In this document: one piece after another, positions 1-10,254 of the stretch | Layout of the letters: each line of letters starts with the position of its first letter | Position numbering within the stretch: the first letter of the stretch is position 1 | Assembly: GCA_022360335.1 (NCBI GenBank) | Contig: JAKSCZ010000442.1 | Coordinates: forward strand, 1-10,626 | Source: Pseudomonadota bacterium | GTDB taxonomy: Bacteria > Pseudomonadota > Gammaproteobacteria > Steroidobacterales > Woeseiaceae | Direction of reading: 5' to 3' | DNA: 10,626 nt | Position numbers and translations under genes: made by a program | The notes under the pieces: model-generated | Told to the model about the DNA's origin: nothing | The model's input: only the letters and a program-made list of their open reading frames with translations | Database searches by the model: none

Positions 1-1
1 G

Positions 2-31
2 CGACATCTCAAGGACAGGCATCATGAATGA
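2..31 (+). CDS. possible 3' tail of an upstream gene (partial, perhaps ECF sigma factor)
   Basis: The frame starting at base 2 is open from the window edge and reads RHLKDRHHE before a TGA at 29-31, overlapping the next gene's start by 8 bases. Such a basic, helical tail would suit the end of an ECF sigma factor, and the downstream pair (single-pass membrane protein, then a secreted HEAT protein) suits that context. This is inference: only nine codons are visible. The competing frame starting at base 1 ends at a TGA at 25-27, giving an ATGA start/stop overlap, and is equally possible on the sequence alone. Confidence 0.25.
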   Translation, partial: RHLKDRHHE

Positions 32-641
32 CGAACTCGATCGAATTCTCGCCGCCCACAAGGCGGAGATTCACCCGGCGCCGGAGCGCCTCAAGGCGCA
101 ATGGCACGACGCGATCGACGCAGCCGCGGCGCAGGAGCGCGGCCGGGCGCGCCCGGCCGGACCGGGCTGGCATCCGGCCCCGTTGCTGTGGGCGGCGGCG
201 GTGACGGCCGTGCTGGCCGTCGGCATCGCGATCGGCTATTTCGCGGCGGGCGGGGACGATGCGCCGGCTTACGGCATGCCGGACGGGACGGCGTCGACGG
301 CGCTGCCGCGGACCGTCCCGGCGGCGCTGGACCGCGGTGTCCAGGCGTACCTGCGCGATAGCGGCCGGTTGATCGCCAGCCTCGGGGCAGGCGCCGGCGA
401 CACGGAGCTCGTGCTGCAGATGCTCGAGCACAACCGCCTGTTCGAAATCGCCGCGGAGCGGCGCGGCGCACCCGAACTCGCGCGCGTACTGCGGGCGTTC
501 GAGCCGACCCTCGTACAACTCGCGATCGCGGACCTGTCGCCCGCGCAGGCCGAGGCGCTCCGCGCCCGGCTCGAGTTCCGGATGCAGGCCGTGCTAACGA
601 AACTGTCGGCCGCGGCATCGGAGCAGACACACACGACGTAA
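24..641 (+). CDS. single-pass membrane protein, anti-sigma-factor-like
   Basis: The product has 205 residues. A short cytosolic N-terminal segment (1-50) rich in charged residues is followed by one hydrophobic span at about 52-74, an Ala/Gly/Pro-rich linker (75-100), and a mostly helical C-terminal domain (about 103-195) containing the stretch LEHNRLFEIAAERRGAPEL and a later LRARLEFRMQAVLTKL. This layout (cytosolic head, one membrane span, helical periplasmic domain) is that of many transmembrane anti-sigma or sigma-regulator proteins. There is no cysteine in the whole protein, so the usual zinc-binding HxxxCxxC anti-sigma motif is absent. The start has a good Shine-Dalgarno sequence, AAGGA at 11-15, eight bases upstream. 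The next gene follows within 3-15 bases, implying co-transcription. The membrane topology is read from sequence; the anti-sigma role is inferred from layout and neighbours, and I do not recognise a named family with certainty. Confidence 0.8.
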   Translation: MNDELDRILAAHKAEIHPAPERLKAQWHDAIDAAAAQERGRARPAGPGWHPAPLLWAAAVTAVLAVGIAIGYFAAGGDDAPAYGMPDGTASTALPRTVPAALDRGVQAYLRDSGRLIASLGAGAGDTELVLQMLEHNRLFEIAAERRGAPELARVLRAFEPTLVQLAIADLSPAQAEALRARLEFRMQAVLTKLSAAASEQTHTT

Positions 642-656
642 TCGATGGAATCGACG

Positions 657-1553
657 ATGAAGAACGGCAACGCATTTATCCTCGCCACGCTGTTGCTGCT
701 CGCGCCGCTTACCGGGCTTGGGCAGGCGCAGGACGACAGCGATGAACTCAAGCTCGGCGCGCTGCACGCGCTGATGTCGGCGCCGCCGGAGCGCGCCATG
801 CCCCTGCTGCGCAAGGTGCTCGACGGCGACCACGGCGACCGGGTGAAAGAGAACGCCCTGTTCGTGCTGAGCCAGGTCGGCACGGCAGAGGCGCAGGATC
901 TGTTGCTCGGTTTCGTCCGTGACGGCGACGGCCGGCTCAGGGCGGAGGCGATTCGCATGGTGGGCATCGGCGGCAACGAGGAGGCGCTGGCCGGCCTGGC
1001 GCAGGTCTACGACGCCGGCGACGGCGCTACGAAAGAGGCCGTGCTCGAGGCCTACCTGATCGCCGGGGACGTGGACGCGGTTTTCGACATCGCGGCGAAT
1101 GCCGAAGACTCCGGTGAGTTCGGCGCCGCCGTCGAAGTGCTGTCGGCCATGGGCGCCCGCGAGCAATTACGACAGCTGCGCGGGCGCGCCGGGGCCGAAG
1201 ACGCACTGATCGAGGCCTTTGCGATAGCCGGAGACCTCGAGTCGCTGCGCGAACTGGCGCGCGACGGCAGCGATCCGCTGCGTCGGGCCAGGGCCGTCGA
1301 GGCCATGGGTATCCTGGGCGGCGACCGGGTCGGGCCGGAGCTCGTCGAGATCTACGGGAGCGCGACCTCCGATGCCATCCGCGACGCAGCCCTCGACGGC
1401 CTGTTGATCGCCGGATACGACCGGGGCGTCCTCGAGCTGTACCGGGCGAGTGACGACAAGGCCGAGAAACGCAAGCTGCTGGAGACGATGGCGATCATGG
1501 GCAGCGACGAGATCTGGGAGGCGGTCGGCGCCGCGCTCGACGGCGGCCTGTGA
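657..1553 (+). CDS. secreted HEAT-repeat protein
   Basis: The product has 298 residues from the ATG at 657. It opens with a signal peptide: K2, hydrophobic core about 6-21, and a likely signal peptidase I site after GQA (residue 24), then an acidic DDSDE start of the mature chain. The rest is about nine helix-pair repeats of roughly 27-32 residues, with the pattern A-hh--G/h...hh.h (for example AIRMVGIGGNEEALAGLAQV and AVEAMGILGGDRVGPELVEI), which marks a HEAT/armadillo-type solenoid. Such solenoids bind other proteins and carry no catalytic residues. An in-frame ATG at 645 exists but has no ribosome binding site; the one at 657 has GGAA six bases upstream, so it is preferred. It lies 15 bases after the anti-sigma-like membrane gene and is probably a periplasmic partner in the same operon. 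The exact function is unknown. Confidence 0.85.
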   Translation: MKNGNAFILATLLLLAPLTGLGQAQDDSDELKLGALHALMSAPPERAMPLLRKVLDGDHGDRVKENALFVLSQVGTAEAQDLLLGFVRDGDGRLRAEAIRMVGIGGNEEALAGLAQVYDAGDGATKEAVLEAYLIAGDVDAVFDIAANAEDSGEFGAAVEVLSAMGAREQLRQLRGRAGAEDALIEAFAIAGDLESLRELARDGSDPLRRARAVEAMGILGGDRVGPELVEIYGSATSDAIRDAALDGLLIAGYDRGVLELYRASDDKAEKRKLLETMAIMGSDEIWEAVGAALDGGL

Positions 1554-1587
1554 TGCGGCGCTCGGGGATCGTCGTTCCGCTTTCGGC

Positions 1588-1600
1588 GTAGCCGGGCTAC
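1588..1600. terminator. small hairpin in the convergent gap (weak terminator candidate)
   Basis: GTAGC and GCTAC form a five-base-pair stem around a CGG loop in the 43-base gap between the plus-strand HEAT gene and the minus-strand ATPase gene; the ATPase stop codon falls inside the right arm. There is no T-run on either side, so it is at best a weak, possibly bidirectional, stop signal. Confidence 0.2.
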
Positions 1601-3990
1601 CAGGCGGGCCGCAGACGGCCGTTGTCGGCTTTCGCATACGGCAGCCAGACGAGCCCCGTGACCGCGACGTGGATGTCCGTGCTCTTCGCGCGCACGACGA
1701 TCTCGTCGAGTTCCTCGGCCTGGGCGTCGAAGTTCGTGTCGAGGTCGGCAATCTCCCGCTCGAGCCGCCGGTTGAGCGCCGCGATGTCCGCCCTGACCTT
1801 CTCCGCCGTCTGCCGGGCGCGCTCGACGTCGGCCGCTTCCTTGCGCGCGCTGCCGGCCGTCCGTATCGCAGTACCCACCCGGGATGCGGTCGAGCTCGAG
1901 AGCTTCTTGCGGCCGAGCACGGCGCCGAGTATCGCGGTGCCGAAGGAGATCGCCGTGTCGAGTTTCTTCTTCGAAGACTGTTCCTGCTGCACGGCGATGG
2001 CCTGTTCGGCGCGCAACAGACGATTCTCGAGGGTCGTCGTCCTGGTCGCATAGCGTTTGCGGATCTTGGCGATCGCGAGATCGCGCTTTTCGCTGGCGGT
2101 ATCCTGCAGGCGCGCGCGGAAATCCCCTTCGGACTCTGCGGGAGCGGACGTCAGCCTGAACCGTTTGCTGCGGTACAGCGTGACCGTCTCGTTCTGCCGC
2201 AGCCAGCGTTTGTAGTCCCGGCCCCACGCCGCATAGGCTTTGGCGTCGTTCGCGCCCGCCGGGCAGGGCGCGTAAGCGGCGTCCGCGTCGCCCTCGCCGC
2301 AGAGGTCGTCGATGGCGAGATCGAGCGCTTCGGCGTCGTCCCAGTCGATCCCGACGGGCCCGTCGCCGAACTCGACGGTGTGCAGCACCTCGCGCTCGTC
2401 CTCGACCTTGTAGCGCGCACTCGCGAACACGACGTCGCCGCCGGCGACGAGGCGCGGGTAGTAAACGAGCTTATCGCCCGTGGCGTGCACGTAGAACTGG
2501 TCGATCGCCGGCGGCAGCGCCGGCGCGCTGTCCGTGTTCCTGCGCTTCGGTTTCGAGACGGCCTTCGCCGCGGCCGCGAGCCGGTTCTTCGCCGTCTTCA
2601 TCAGCCGGTGGATGTGATCGCGCGTCAGGGGGCCGGCAAGGTAGGACAACACCCAGCGCGTGCCGAAGACGACCGGCTCGTCTTCGTGCACGTTGTGCAG
2701 AAGGAAACGGCGTTTGCCGAGGCCGGCGATCGTCCGCTCCATGGCCTGCCTGTCGAAGTTCCCGGCGCCGGCGCCCTCGAGACCCTCCATGACCCGCGCC
2801 TTGTCGCGCTCGGTTTGCAGGCGGCCGATGAACCACGTGCCCGTGTTCGACAGGCCCTTGTAGTCGAGGTCGACGGGATTCTGCGTCGCCAGCACGACGC
2901 CCACGCCGTAGGCGCGCGCCTGCTTCAGCAGGGTCAGGAACAGTTTCTTCGACGGCGGGTTGGCGATCGGCGGCATGTAGCCGAAGATTTCGTCCATGTA
3001 GAGGATCGCACGCAGGCTGGACGTGCCCGGCTGCGCCCGCATCCAGCCGATCACCTCGTTGAGAAGCATCGACACGAAGAACATGCGCCGGGTATCGTCG
3101 AGATGCGAGATCGCCATGACCGAGATACGCGGCTTGCCCTCATCCGTGTACAGGAGATTCTTCGCATCGAGAGGGGCGCCCTGCATCCAGGCCTCGAAGC
3201 CGGGGGCCGCGAGCAGGTTGTTGAGCGCCATGGCGAGTTCGAAGCGCTCGCCTTCCGGGTAGAACGAGTCGATGTTCATGACGCCGACCCGGGCGATCGG
3301 CGGGTTCTGGATCTCGCCGATCAGGCCGGGTACGTCGAGGCTGCGTCCTTCCTTCCAGGCATGGTCGAGCAGGCGCGAGATCAGGATGTGTTCGCGGCTC
3401 GACACCGGGTCGGCATCCATGTCGAGCAGCGTCAGGATACTCGTCGCCGTCGCCTGCACGCGCTCGCGATACAGATCGACGTCGTCGATCAGGTCCTGCC
3501 CGGGCGCGTCGAAAGAATGCAGTACCGAGACGGGCAGCCCGGCGTTGCTGCCTGGCGTGTAAATGGCGAACTCGGCGCTTTTCCTGAGCCGGGCGATGCG
3601 TTTGCCCGTCTGGCCCCACCGGCCGAGTCCCTTCTTCCAGAGCGCCGCCTGCGATGCGGCGAACCCGTCCGGCGTCTGGCCCTTGTCCATCGCCGTTCGC
3701 GGGTCGATCCACGGCCGGAAATCCTCGGCCCTGAGTTGCGGGAACGTGAGCAACAGGTTGCCCATGTCGCCCTTCGGATCGATGGCGATGACCGGGATGT
3801 GATCGAGCGCGGCCTCTTCGAGGAGGCCGATGCCGAGACCCGTCTTGCCCGAGCCCGTCATGCCGATGATCGCGGCGTGCGTCGTCAGATCCTTCGAGTC
3901 GTAGAGGACCGGTTCGTCGGTGAGCTTGCCGGCGCCGGGGTCGTAGCGCTTGCCCACGTAGAAGGCGCCGAGTTTCTCGAAGTCGTGCAT
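1597..3990 (-). CDS. HerA/DUF87-like P-loop ATPase with C-terminal coiled coil
   Basis: The product has 797 residues. Walker A is GMTGSGKT at 43-50; a conserved IDPKGDMGNLL segment follows at 70-80; Walker B is ILYMDEIFGY at about 329-338; the sensor-like LATQNPVDLDYKGLSNTGTW lies at 367-386, followed by FIGRLQTERDKARV. These features place it among the HerA/FtsK-type ATPases annotated as DUF87 or DUF853-like ATP-binding proteins. The N-terminal HAS-barrel of true HerA is missing, because Walker A is so close to the start. After the ATPase core come a basic linker (465-485, KTAKNRL...KPKRR), a mixed domain (about 495-615), a coiled coil (625-670), a glycine-spaced hydrophobic patch (680-693) and a second coiled coil (715-770). 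The gene starts 15 bases after abgT, with GGGAG seven bases before the ATG, so it is the last gene of the operon. The substrate is unknown; DNA translocation or remodelling of a membrane-bound partner are possibilities, not conclusions. Confidence 0.85.
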   Translation of the reverse strand: MHDFEKLGAFYVGKRYDPGAGKLTDEPVLYDSKDLTTHAAIIGMTGSGKTGLGIGLLEEAALDHIPVIAIDPKGDMGNLLLTFPQLRAEDFRPWIDPRTAMDKGQTPDGFAASQAALWKKGLGRWGQTGKRIARLRKSAEFAIYTPGSNAGLPVSVLHSFDAPGQDLIDDVDLYRERVQATATSILTLLDMDADPVSSREHILISRLLDHAWKEGRSLDVPGLIGEIQNPPIARVGVMNIDSFYPEGERFELAMALNNLLAAPGFEAWMQGAPLDAKNLLYTDEGKPRISVMAISHLDDTRRMFFVSMLLNEVIGWMRAQPGTSSLRAILYMDEIFGYMPPIANPPSKKLFLTLLKQARAYGVGVVLATQNPVDLDYKGLSNTGTWFIGRLQTERDKARVMEGLEGAGAGNFDRQAMERTIAGLGKRRFLLHNVHEDEPVVFGTRWVLSYLAGPLTRDHIHRLMKTAKNRLAAAAKAVSKPKRRNTDSAPALPPAIDQFYVHATGDKLVYYPRLVAGGDVVFASARYKVEDEREVLHTVEFGDGPVGIDWDDAEALDLAIDDLCGEGDADAAYAPCPAGANDAKAYAAWGRDYKRWLRQNETVTLYRSKRFRLTSAPAESEGDFRARLQDTASEKRDLAIAKIRKRYATRTTTLENRLLRAEQAIAVQQEQSSKKKLDTAISFGTAILGAVLGRKKLSSSTASRVGTAIRTAGSARKEAADVERARQTAEKVRADIAALNRRLEREIADLDTNFDAQAEELDEIVVRAKSTDIHVAVTGLVWLPYAKADNGRLRPAW

Positions 3991-4005
3991 GAGCGGGCTC
4001 CCGGC

Positions 4006-5550
<1,545 letters not shown>

Positions 5551-5570
5551 GAGAATCCCCTGGCTTCGTT

Positions 5571-5620
5571 GCAGGAGGGGCTTCAGCCCCGAATCGATTC
5601 GGGGCTGAAGCCCCTCCTGC
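5571..5620. repeat. 50-bp perfect palindrome, REP/REPIN-type element
   Basis: Bases 5571-5595 are the exact reverse complement of 5596-5620. Each half also carries its own hairpin, GGGGCTTCAGCCCC at 5577-5590 and GGGGCTGAAGCCCC at 5601-5614, preceded on the outer side by GGAG (5574-5577) or its complement. Two REP halves facing each other around a GAATCGATTC centre is the build of a REPIN, a non-autonomous element moved by RAYT transposases. It lies between the M2 peptidase stop and the abgT ribosome binding site in co-directional genes. No T-run follows on the minus strand, so it is not a standard intrinsic terminator; a transcript through it would fold very stably, which in known REP cases protects upstream mRNA or lowers downstream expression. 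Confidence 0.85.
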
Positions 5621-5631
5621 GGTAATTATTC

Positions 5632-7452
5632 TTACCAGCCGCAGCTGCGGCCTTCGTTGCGTTCCTTCAGATAGGCCATGAGCGGCGCGAAATAGTCGAC
5701 GATCGCCGTGGCGTCCATCTCGCGCGTGCCCGTCATGACCTCGAGCGTGTCCTGCCAGGGCTGGCTGGCGCCGGCTTCGAGCATCGCATGGAACTTCTCG
5801 CCGGCTTCCCTGTTGCCGTAGATCGAACAGGCATGCAGATCGCCCTCGTGTCCCGCGATCTCGCACAGTGTACGGTGGAACTGGAACTGCAGGATGCGTG
5901 CGAGGAAGTAGCGCGAATACGGCACGTTGGCCGGCACGTGGTACTTGGCGCCGGGATCGAAGTCGGCCTCGGAGCGTTCGACGGCCGGGGCGACGCCCTG
6001 GTATTTCGTTCGAAGCTCCCACCACGACCGGTTGTAGTCGGCCGGCGCGATCTCGCCGGAGAACACGCCCCAGCGCCACTCGTCGACGAGCTTGCCGAAC
6101 GGCAGGAACGCGATGCTGTCGAGCGCCATCTGCATCTGCCGGTTGACGACGGCGCGCGGGTCGTCCTCGGCCGAACCGACGAGCCCCACCTCTGCGAGAT
6201 AGCCGGGCGTCATCGAGAGCACGACGGTATCGCCGATGGCTTCGTGGAAGCCGTCGTGGGCGGCCCCCTGGAACAACGGCGGCTGATCCTTGTAGGCGCC
6301 CTGGTAGTAGTTGTGCCCGAGCTCGTGGTAGATCACGCGCAGCTCGTCGTAGGTCTGGTTGATGCACATCTTGATGCGCAGGTCGTTGCCGCCGTCGAGA
6401 CCCCAGGCGCTCGCGTGGCAGACGACGTCGCGGTCGCGCGGTTTCGAGAACTGCGAGCGCTCCCAGAAGGTATCGGGCCGGCGCGGCATGCCGAGCGACA
6501 CGTAGAAGCTCTCGGCCGAGCGCACCATTTCCTGCGGAGAGAAATTCCTGGTCCTGAGCGTGGTGTCGACGTCGACGTCGCCGACGCCCGGGAAGGGTTC
6601 CATGAGGTCGTAGAGCGCGGCCCATTCCTGCGCCCACATGTTGCCGAGCAGGTGCGCCGGGATGGGGCCTTCCTGCGGGACCTTGTCGTCGCCGTAGACC
6701 TCGCCGAGCCGGGCGCGCACGTGACAGTGCAGCTCGTCGTAGAGCGGCTTGACCTGGCCCCAGAGCCTGGCCGACTCGGCCTGGAAGTCGGCCGGGCTCA
6801 TGTCGTAGTTCGAGCGCCACATCTCGCCGAGGTTGTCGTAGCCGAGTTCCACGGCGCCTTCGTTGGCGAGTTCGACGAAGCGCGCGTATTTTTCGCGCAT
6901 CGGGACCGAGACTTCGCGCCAGCCCCGCCAGTACTCGAGCAGCTCGTCGTAGTCGCGAACGTCTCTCATGCGCTGCTCGAGTTCCGGGCCCGGGATGCAG
7001 TCGCCGTCGCTGCGGCAGTACTCGCCGGCGCCGTACATGCCCTCCATGTCCGTCGAGAGCGTCGAGATCTCCTTGCGCCCGGCCGCGTCGCCGGGCGCCG
7101 GCGCCGACGTGCCGAGCTTGAGGAGCTCGATGGCGCGCCGCGTCGCCGGATCGAGTTCCTGGCCTTCGTAGGCGAGCGAGCTTTTCACCATCTCGCCGTG
7201 CCATTTCTGGTAACGCGCGTTCGCGGCCGCGGCGATGATCGCCGTGTCGCCGTTTATGTACGTCGACCGTACCCACTCGGCGGCGCCGAGTTCCCTGTAG
7301 AGTTCCTCGAGCTCCGCGTTGGCGCGCGCCACGAATTCGTCGGCCGATTCGGCCGGTGCCGCGCCGCCCTGCGGCGGAGGCGTCTCGCCGCCGGACCGGC
7401 CGCAGCCGGCGAGCAGGAGCAGGAGGAGAACGTACAGGGAGTAGTGCTTCAT
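5632..7452 (-). CDS. M2 family peptidyl-dipeptidase A (ACE homologue), lipoprotein
   Basis: The product has 606 residues and is a zinc metallopeptidase that removes C-terminal dipeptides. The zinc motif HELGH is at 376-380 and the third ligand E404 lies in GFHEAIGD. Residues matching, by remembered alignment to human testis ACE, are Q275, K503, H505, Y512 and Y515 (substrate binding), R514, W477, R481 and probably R179 (chloride sites). Cysteine pairs 146/152, 345/363 and 530/542 have the same spacing as the three ACE disulfides, which fits an oxidising compartment. The N-terminus MKHYSLYVLLLLLLAGC is a lipoprotein signal with lipobox LAGC and C17 as the lipidated residue; G18 gives no inner-membrane retention signal, so the outer membrane is likely. 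The reading frame stays open upstream to 8643, but that part overlaps the peptide transporter gene; the ATG at 7452 has GAGGT six bases upstream and the signal sequence directly after it. It follows the POT gene by 17 bases, so the two are probably co-expressed. Confidence 0.95.
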   Translation of the reverse strand: MKHYSLYVLLLLLLAGCGRSGGETPPPQGGAAPAESADEFVARANAELEELYRELGAAEWVRSTYINGDTAIIAAAANARYQKWHGEMVKSSLAYEGQELDPATRRAIELLKLGTSAPAPGDAAGRKEISTLSTDMEGMYGAGEYCRSDGDCIPGPELEQRMRDVRDYDELLEYWRGWREVSVPMREKYARFVELANEGAVELGYDNLGEMWRSNYDMSPADFQAESARLWGQVKPLYDELHCHVRARLGEVYGDDKVPQEGPIPAHLLGNMWAQEWAALYDLMEPFPGVGDVDVDTTLRTRNFSPQEMVRSAESFYVSLGMPRRPDTFWERSQFSKPRDRDVVCHASAWGLDGGNDLRIKMCINQTYDELRVIYHELGHNYYQGAYKDQPPLFQGAAHDGFHEAIGDTVVLSMTPGYLAEVGLVGSAEDDPRAVVNRQMQMALDSIAFLPFGKLVDEWRWGVFSGEIAPADYNRSWWELRTKYQGVAPAVERSEADFDPGAKYHVPANVPYSRYFLARILQFQFHRTLCEIAGHEGDLHACSIYGNREAGEKFHAMLEAGASQPWQDTLEVMTGTREMDATAIVDYFAPLMAYLKERNEGRSCGW

Positions 7453-7458
7453 GTGCTT

Positions 7459-7463
7459 ACCTC
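7459..7463 (-). promoter_or_regulatory. ribosome binding site of the M2 peptidase
   Basis: GAGGT on the minus strand, six bases before the ATG at 7452, sits in the 17-base gap after the transporter stop. It decides the start of the peptidase against the much longer open frame that runs upstream through the transporter gene. Confidence 0.7.
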
Positions 7464-7469
7464 GGCAGG

Positions 7470-8993
<1,524 letters not shown>

Positions 8994-9105
8994 AGCGCGA
9001 TTTCTCTCAAAGCCTTCTTGTTATCGGGCGGCGTCGATGTGTCGGGCGCCGCTCCTCTCCCCCGGATATCGGAGCCCCGATGGGTCAGGCAAGTTACACA
9101 AATCG

Positions 9106-9120
9106 GTGGCCGACTGCCAC
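9106..9120 (-). terminator. weak hairpin after tatC
   Basis: On the minus strand GTGGC-AGTCG-GCCAC forms a five-base-pair stem 19 bases after the tatC stop, followed by a T-rich CGATTTGTGT. The stem is short and the T-tract is broken, so this is only a candidate end of the tat transcript before the peptide transporter gene. Confidence 0.25.
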
Positions 9121-9139
9121 AAACCGCAGGCGTCACCCG

Positions 9140-9910
9140 TCATTCGTCGGCGTCGACGGCTGCCTCGGCGGCGGGCCCGGGACGGGCCGAGACCAGGCGC
9201 GACATGAAGATACCCAGCTCGTACAGGAGGTAGACGGGCACCGCGAGCATCGTCTGGCTGATGACGTCGGGCGGCGTCAGGAGCATACCGACGACGAATG
9301 CGCCCAGGAAGACGTAAGGCCGCGCCTTGCCGAGCTTCTGCGTTGTCGTCAGGCCCGTCATGACCAGCAGCACGGTGGCTATCGGGGTCTCGAACGCGAG
9401 GCCGAACACGAGCACGACCATCATCACGAAACTGACGTATTCGGTCATGTCCGGCTGGTAGTTGACGGTGTCGGGCGTGAACGTCGAGACGAAGCCGAAG
9501 ATCAGCGGGAACACGACGAAATACGCGAACGCCATACCGGCGAAGAACAGGACGATGCTGGTCCCGAGCAGGGGAAAGGCGAAGCGCTTCTCTTTTCTGT
9601 ACAGGCCCGGCGCGACGAAAGCCCACAGCTGGTACAGGATGACCGGCATCGCGATGAAGATCGCGAGATAGAACGTCAGCGCGATGGTCGCCGTCAGCGG
9701 CGATACCGGACTCAGCGCGAGCAGCTCGCCGTTGGGAACGACGCTGACGAGCGGCGCCGCCACGTAGTCGAAGATCGTCTTGGCGCACGGCAACAACCCG
9801 AGGAATACGACGAACACGGCGCCGAACATCTTGAACAGCCGGCTGCGCAGTTCGACGAGGTGCGACAGCAGCGTGCCTTCGGCGAGCTCTTCGCGTTCCT
9901 CGCCCGCCAC
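9140..9910 (-). CDS. tatC: Sec-independent protein translocase subunit TatC
   Basis: The product has 256 residues, a six-span inner-membrane protein that forms, with TatB, the receptor for twin-arginine signal peptides. Residues known to matter in E. coli TatC are found at the expected places: the cytosolic HLVELRSR segment with E20 (E. coli E15), the APGLYRKEKR loop with E107 (E103), FGLAFETP with E174 (E170), and TPPDVISQT with D215 (D211). The C-terminal tail after about 243 is short, Ala-rich and acidic. The start is GTG at 9910, sharing one base with the tatB stop (TAGTG), so translation is probably coupled to tatB; no in-frame ATG offers a better start before the conserved HLVELR segment. 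It is the last gene of the tatABC operon. Confidence 0.97.
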   Translation of the reverse strand: MAGEEREELAEGTLLSHLVELRSRLFKMFGAVFVVFLGLLPCAKTIFDYVAAPLVSVVPNGELLALSPVSPLTATIALTFYLAIFIAMPVILYQLWAFVAPGLYRKEKRFAFPLLGTSIVLFFAGMAFAYFVVFPLIFGFVSTFTPDTVNYQPDMTEYVSFVMMVVLVFGLAFETPIATVLLVMTGLTTTQKLGKARPYVFLGAFVVGMLLTPPDVISQTMLAVPVYLLYELGIFMSRLVSARPGPAAEAAVDADE

Positions 9911-10239
9911 TACGCCGTCTTCCCGGCGCCGTCGTCGGGTGCAGCCGGCGGCTCCGCCGTATCGCTTGCCTCATCGTGCACGGGCGAGTAGGTGTCGTCG
10001 TCGCGCGGCGTCATCCGTTGTGTCGGATCGAGGTTGCCGATATCGGCGGGATCGAAGCCGAGGTTCTTCCCGGCATCGAGTTCTTCCTCGAGCTGGCGCT
10101 GCAGGCCGCGGGTCATCTGGCGGGCCCTGCCGATCCAGGCGCCGAGCTGGCGGGCGACGCGCGGCAGCCGTTCGGGCCCGAGGATCAGCAGCCCGATGAG
10201 GCACAGCAGGATGAATTCCGAACCGCCGATTCCGGACAT
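9910..10239 (-). CDS. tatB: Sec-independent protein translocase subunit TatB
   Basis: The product has 109 residues. A short N-terminal membrane span (about 6-21) with the TatB-type glutamate E8 is followed by the hinge LGPERLP (20-26), an amphipathic helix and a polar helical stretch (about 28-55), and a disordered acidic tail rich in D, P and A. The glutamate at position 8, the ERLP hinge and the position between tatA and tatC separate it from TatA. TatB works with TatC to bind twin-arginine precursors at the inner membrane. It is somewhat shorter than E. coli TatB (171 residues), which is common since the tail is variable. AAGGG lies seven bases before the ATG; the gene starts 15 bases after tatA and its stop overlaps the tatC start by one base. 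Confidence 0.95.
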   Translation of the reverse strand: MSGIGGSEFILLCLIGLLILGPERLPRVARQLGAWIGRARQMTRGLQRQLEEELDAGKNLGFDPADIGNLDPTQRMTPRDDDTYSPVHDEASDTAEPPAAPDDGAGKTA

Positions 10240-10254
10240 GGTCGGCCCTTGCGC

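Noticed and set aside
645..656. Upstream ATG at 645 as the start of the HEAT protein
   Set aside because: No ribosome binding site before it, while the ATG at 657 has GGAA at the right distance and gives a normal signal peptide. The difference is only four residues.
5571..5620. The 50-bp palindrome as an intrinsic terminator
   Set aside because: No T-run follows on the minus strand, and the nested REP halves explain it better; partial termination is still possible.
5632..7452. M2 peptidase as a substrate of the neighbouring Tat system
   Set aside because: The signal sequence lacks a twin-arginine motif and has a lipobox, so Sec export followed by lipidation is expected.
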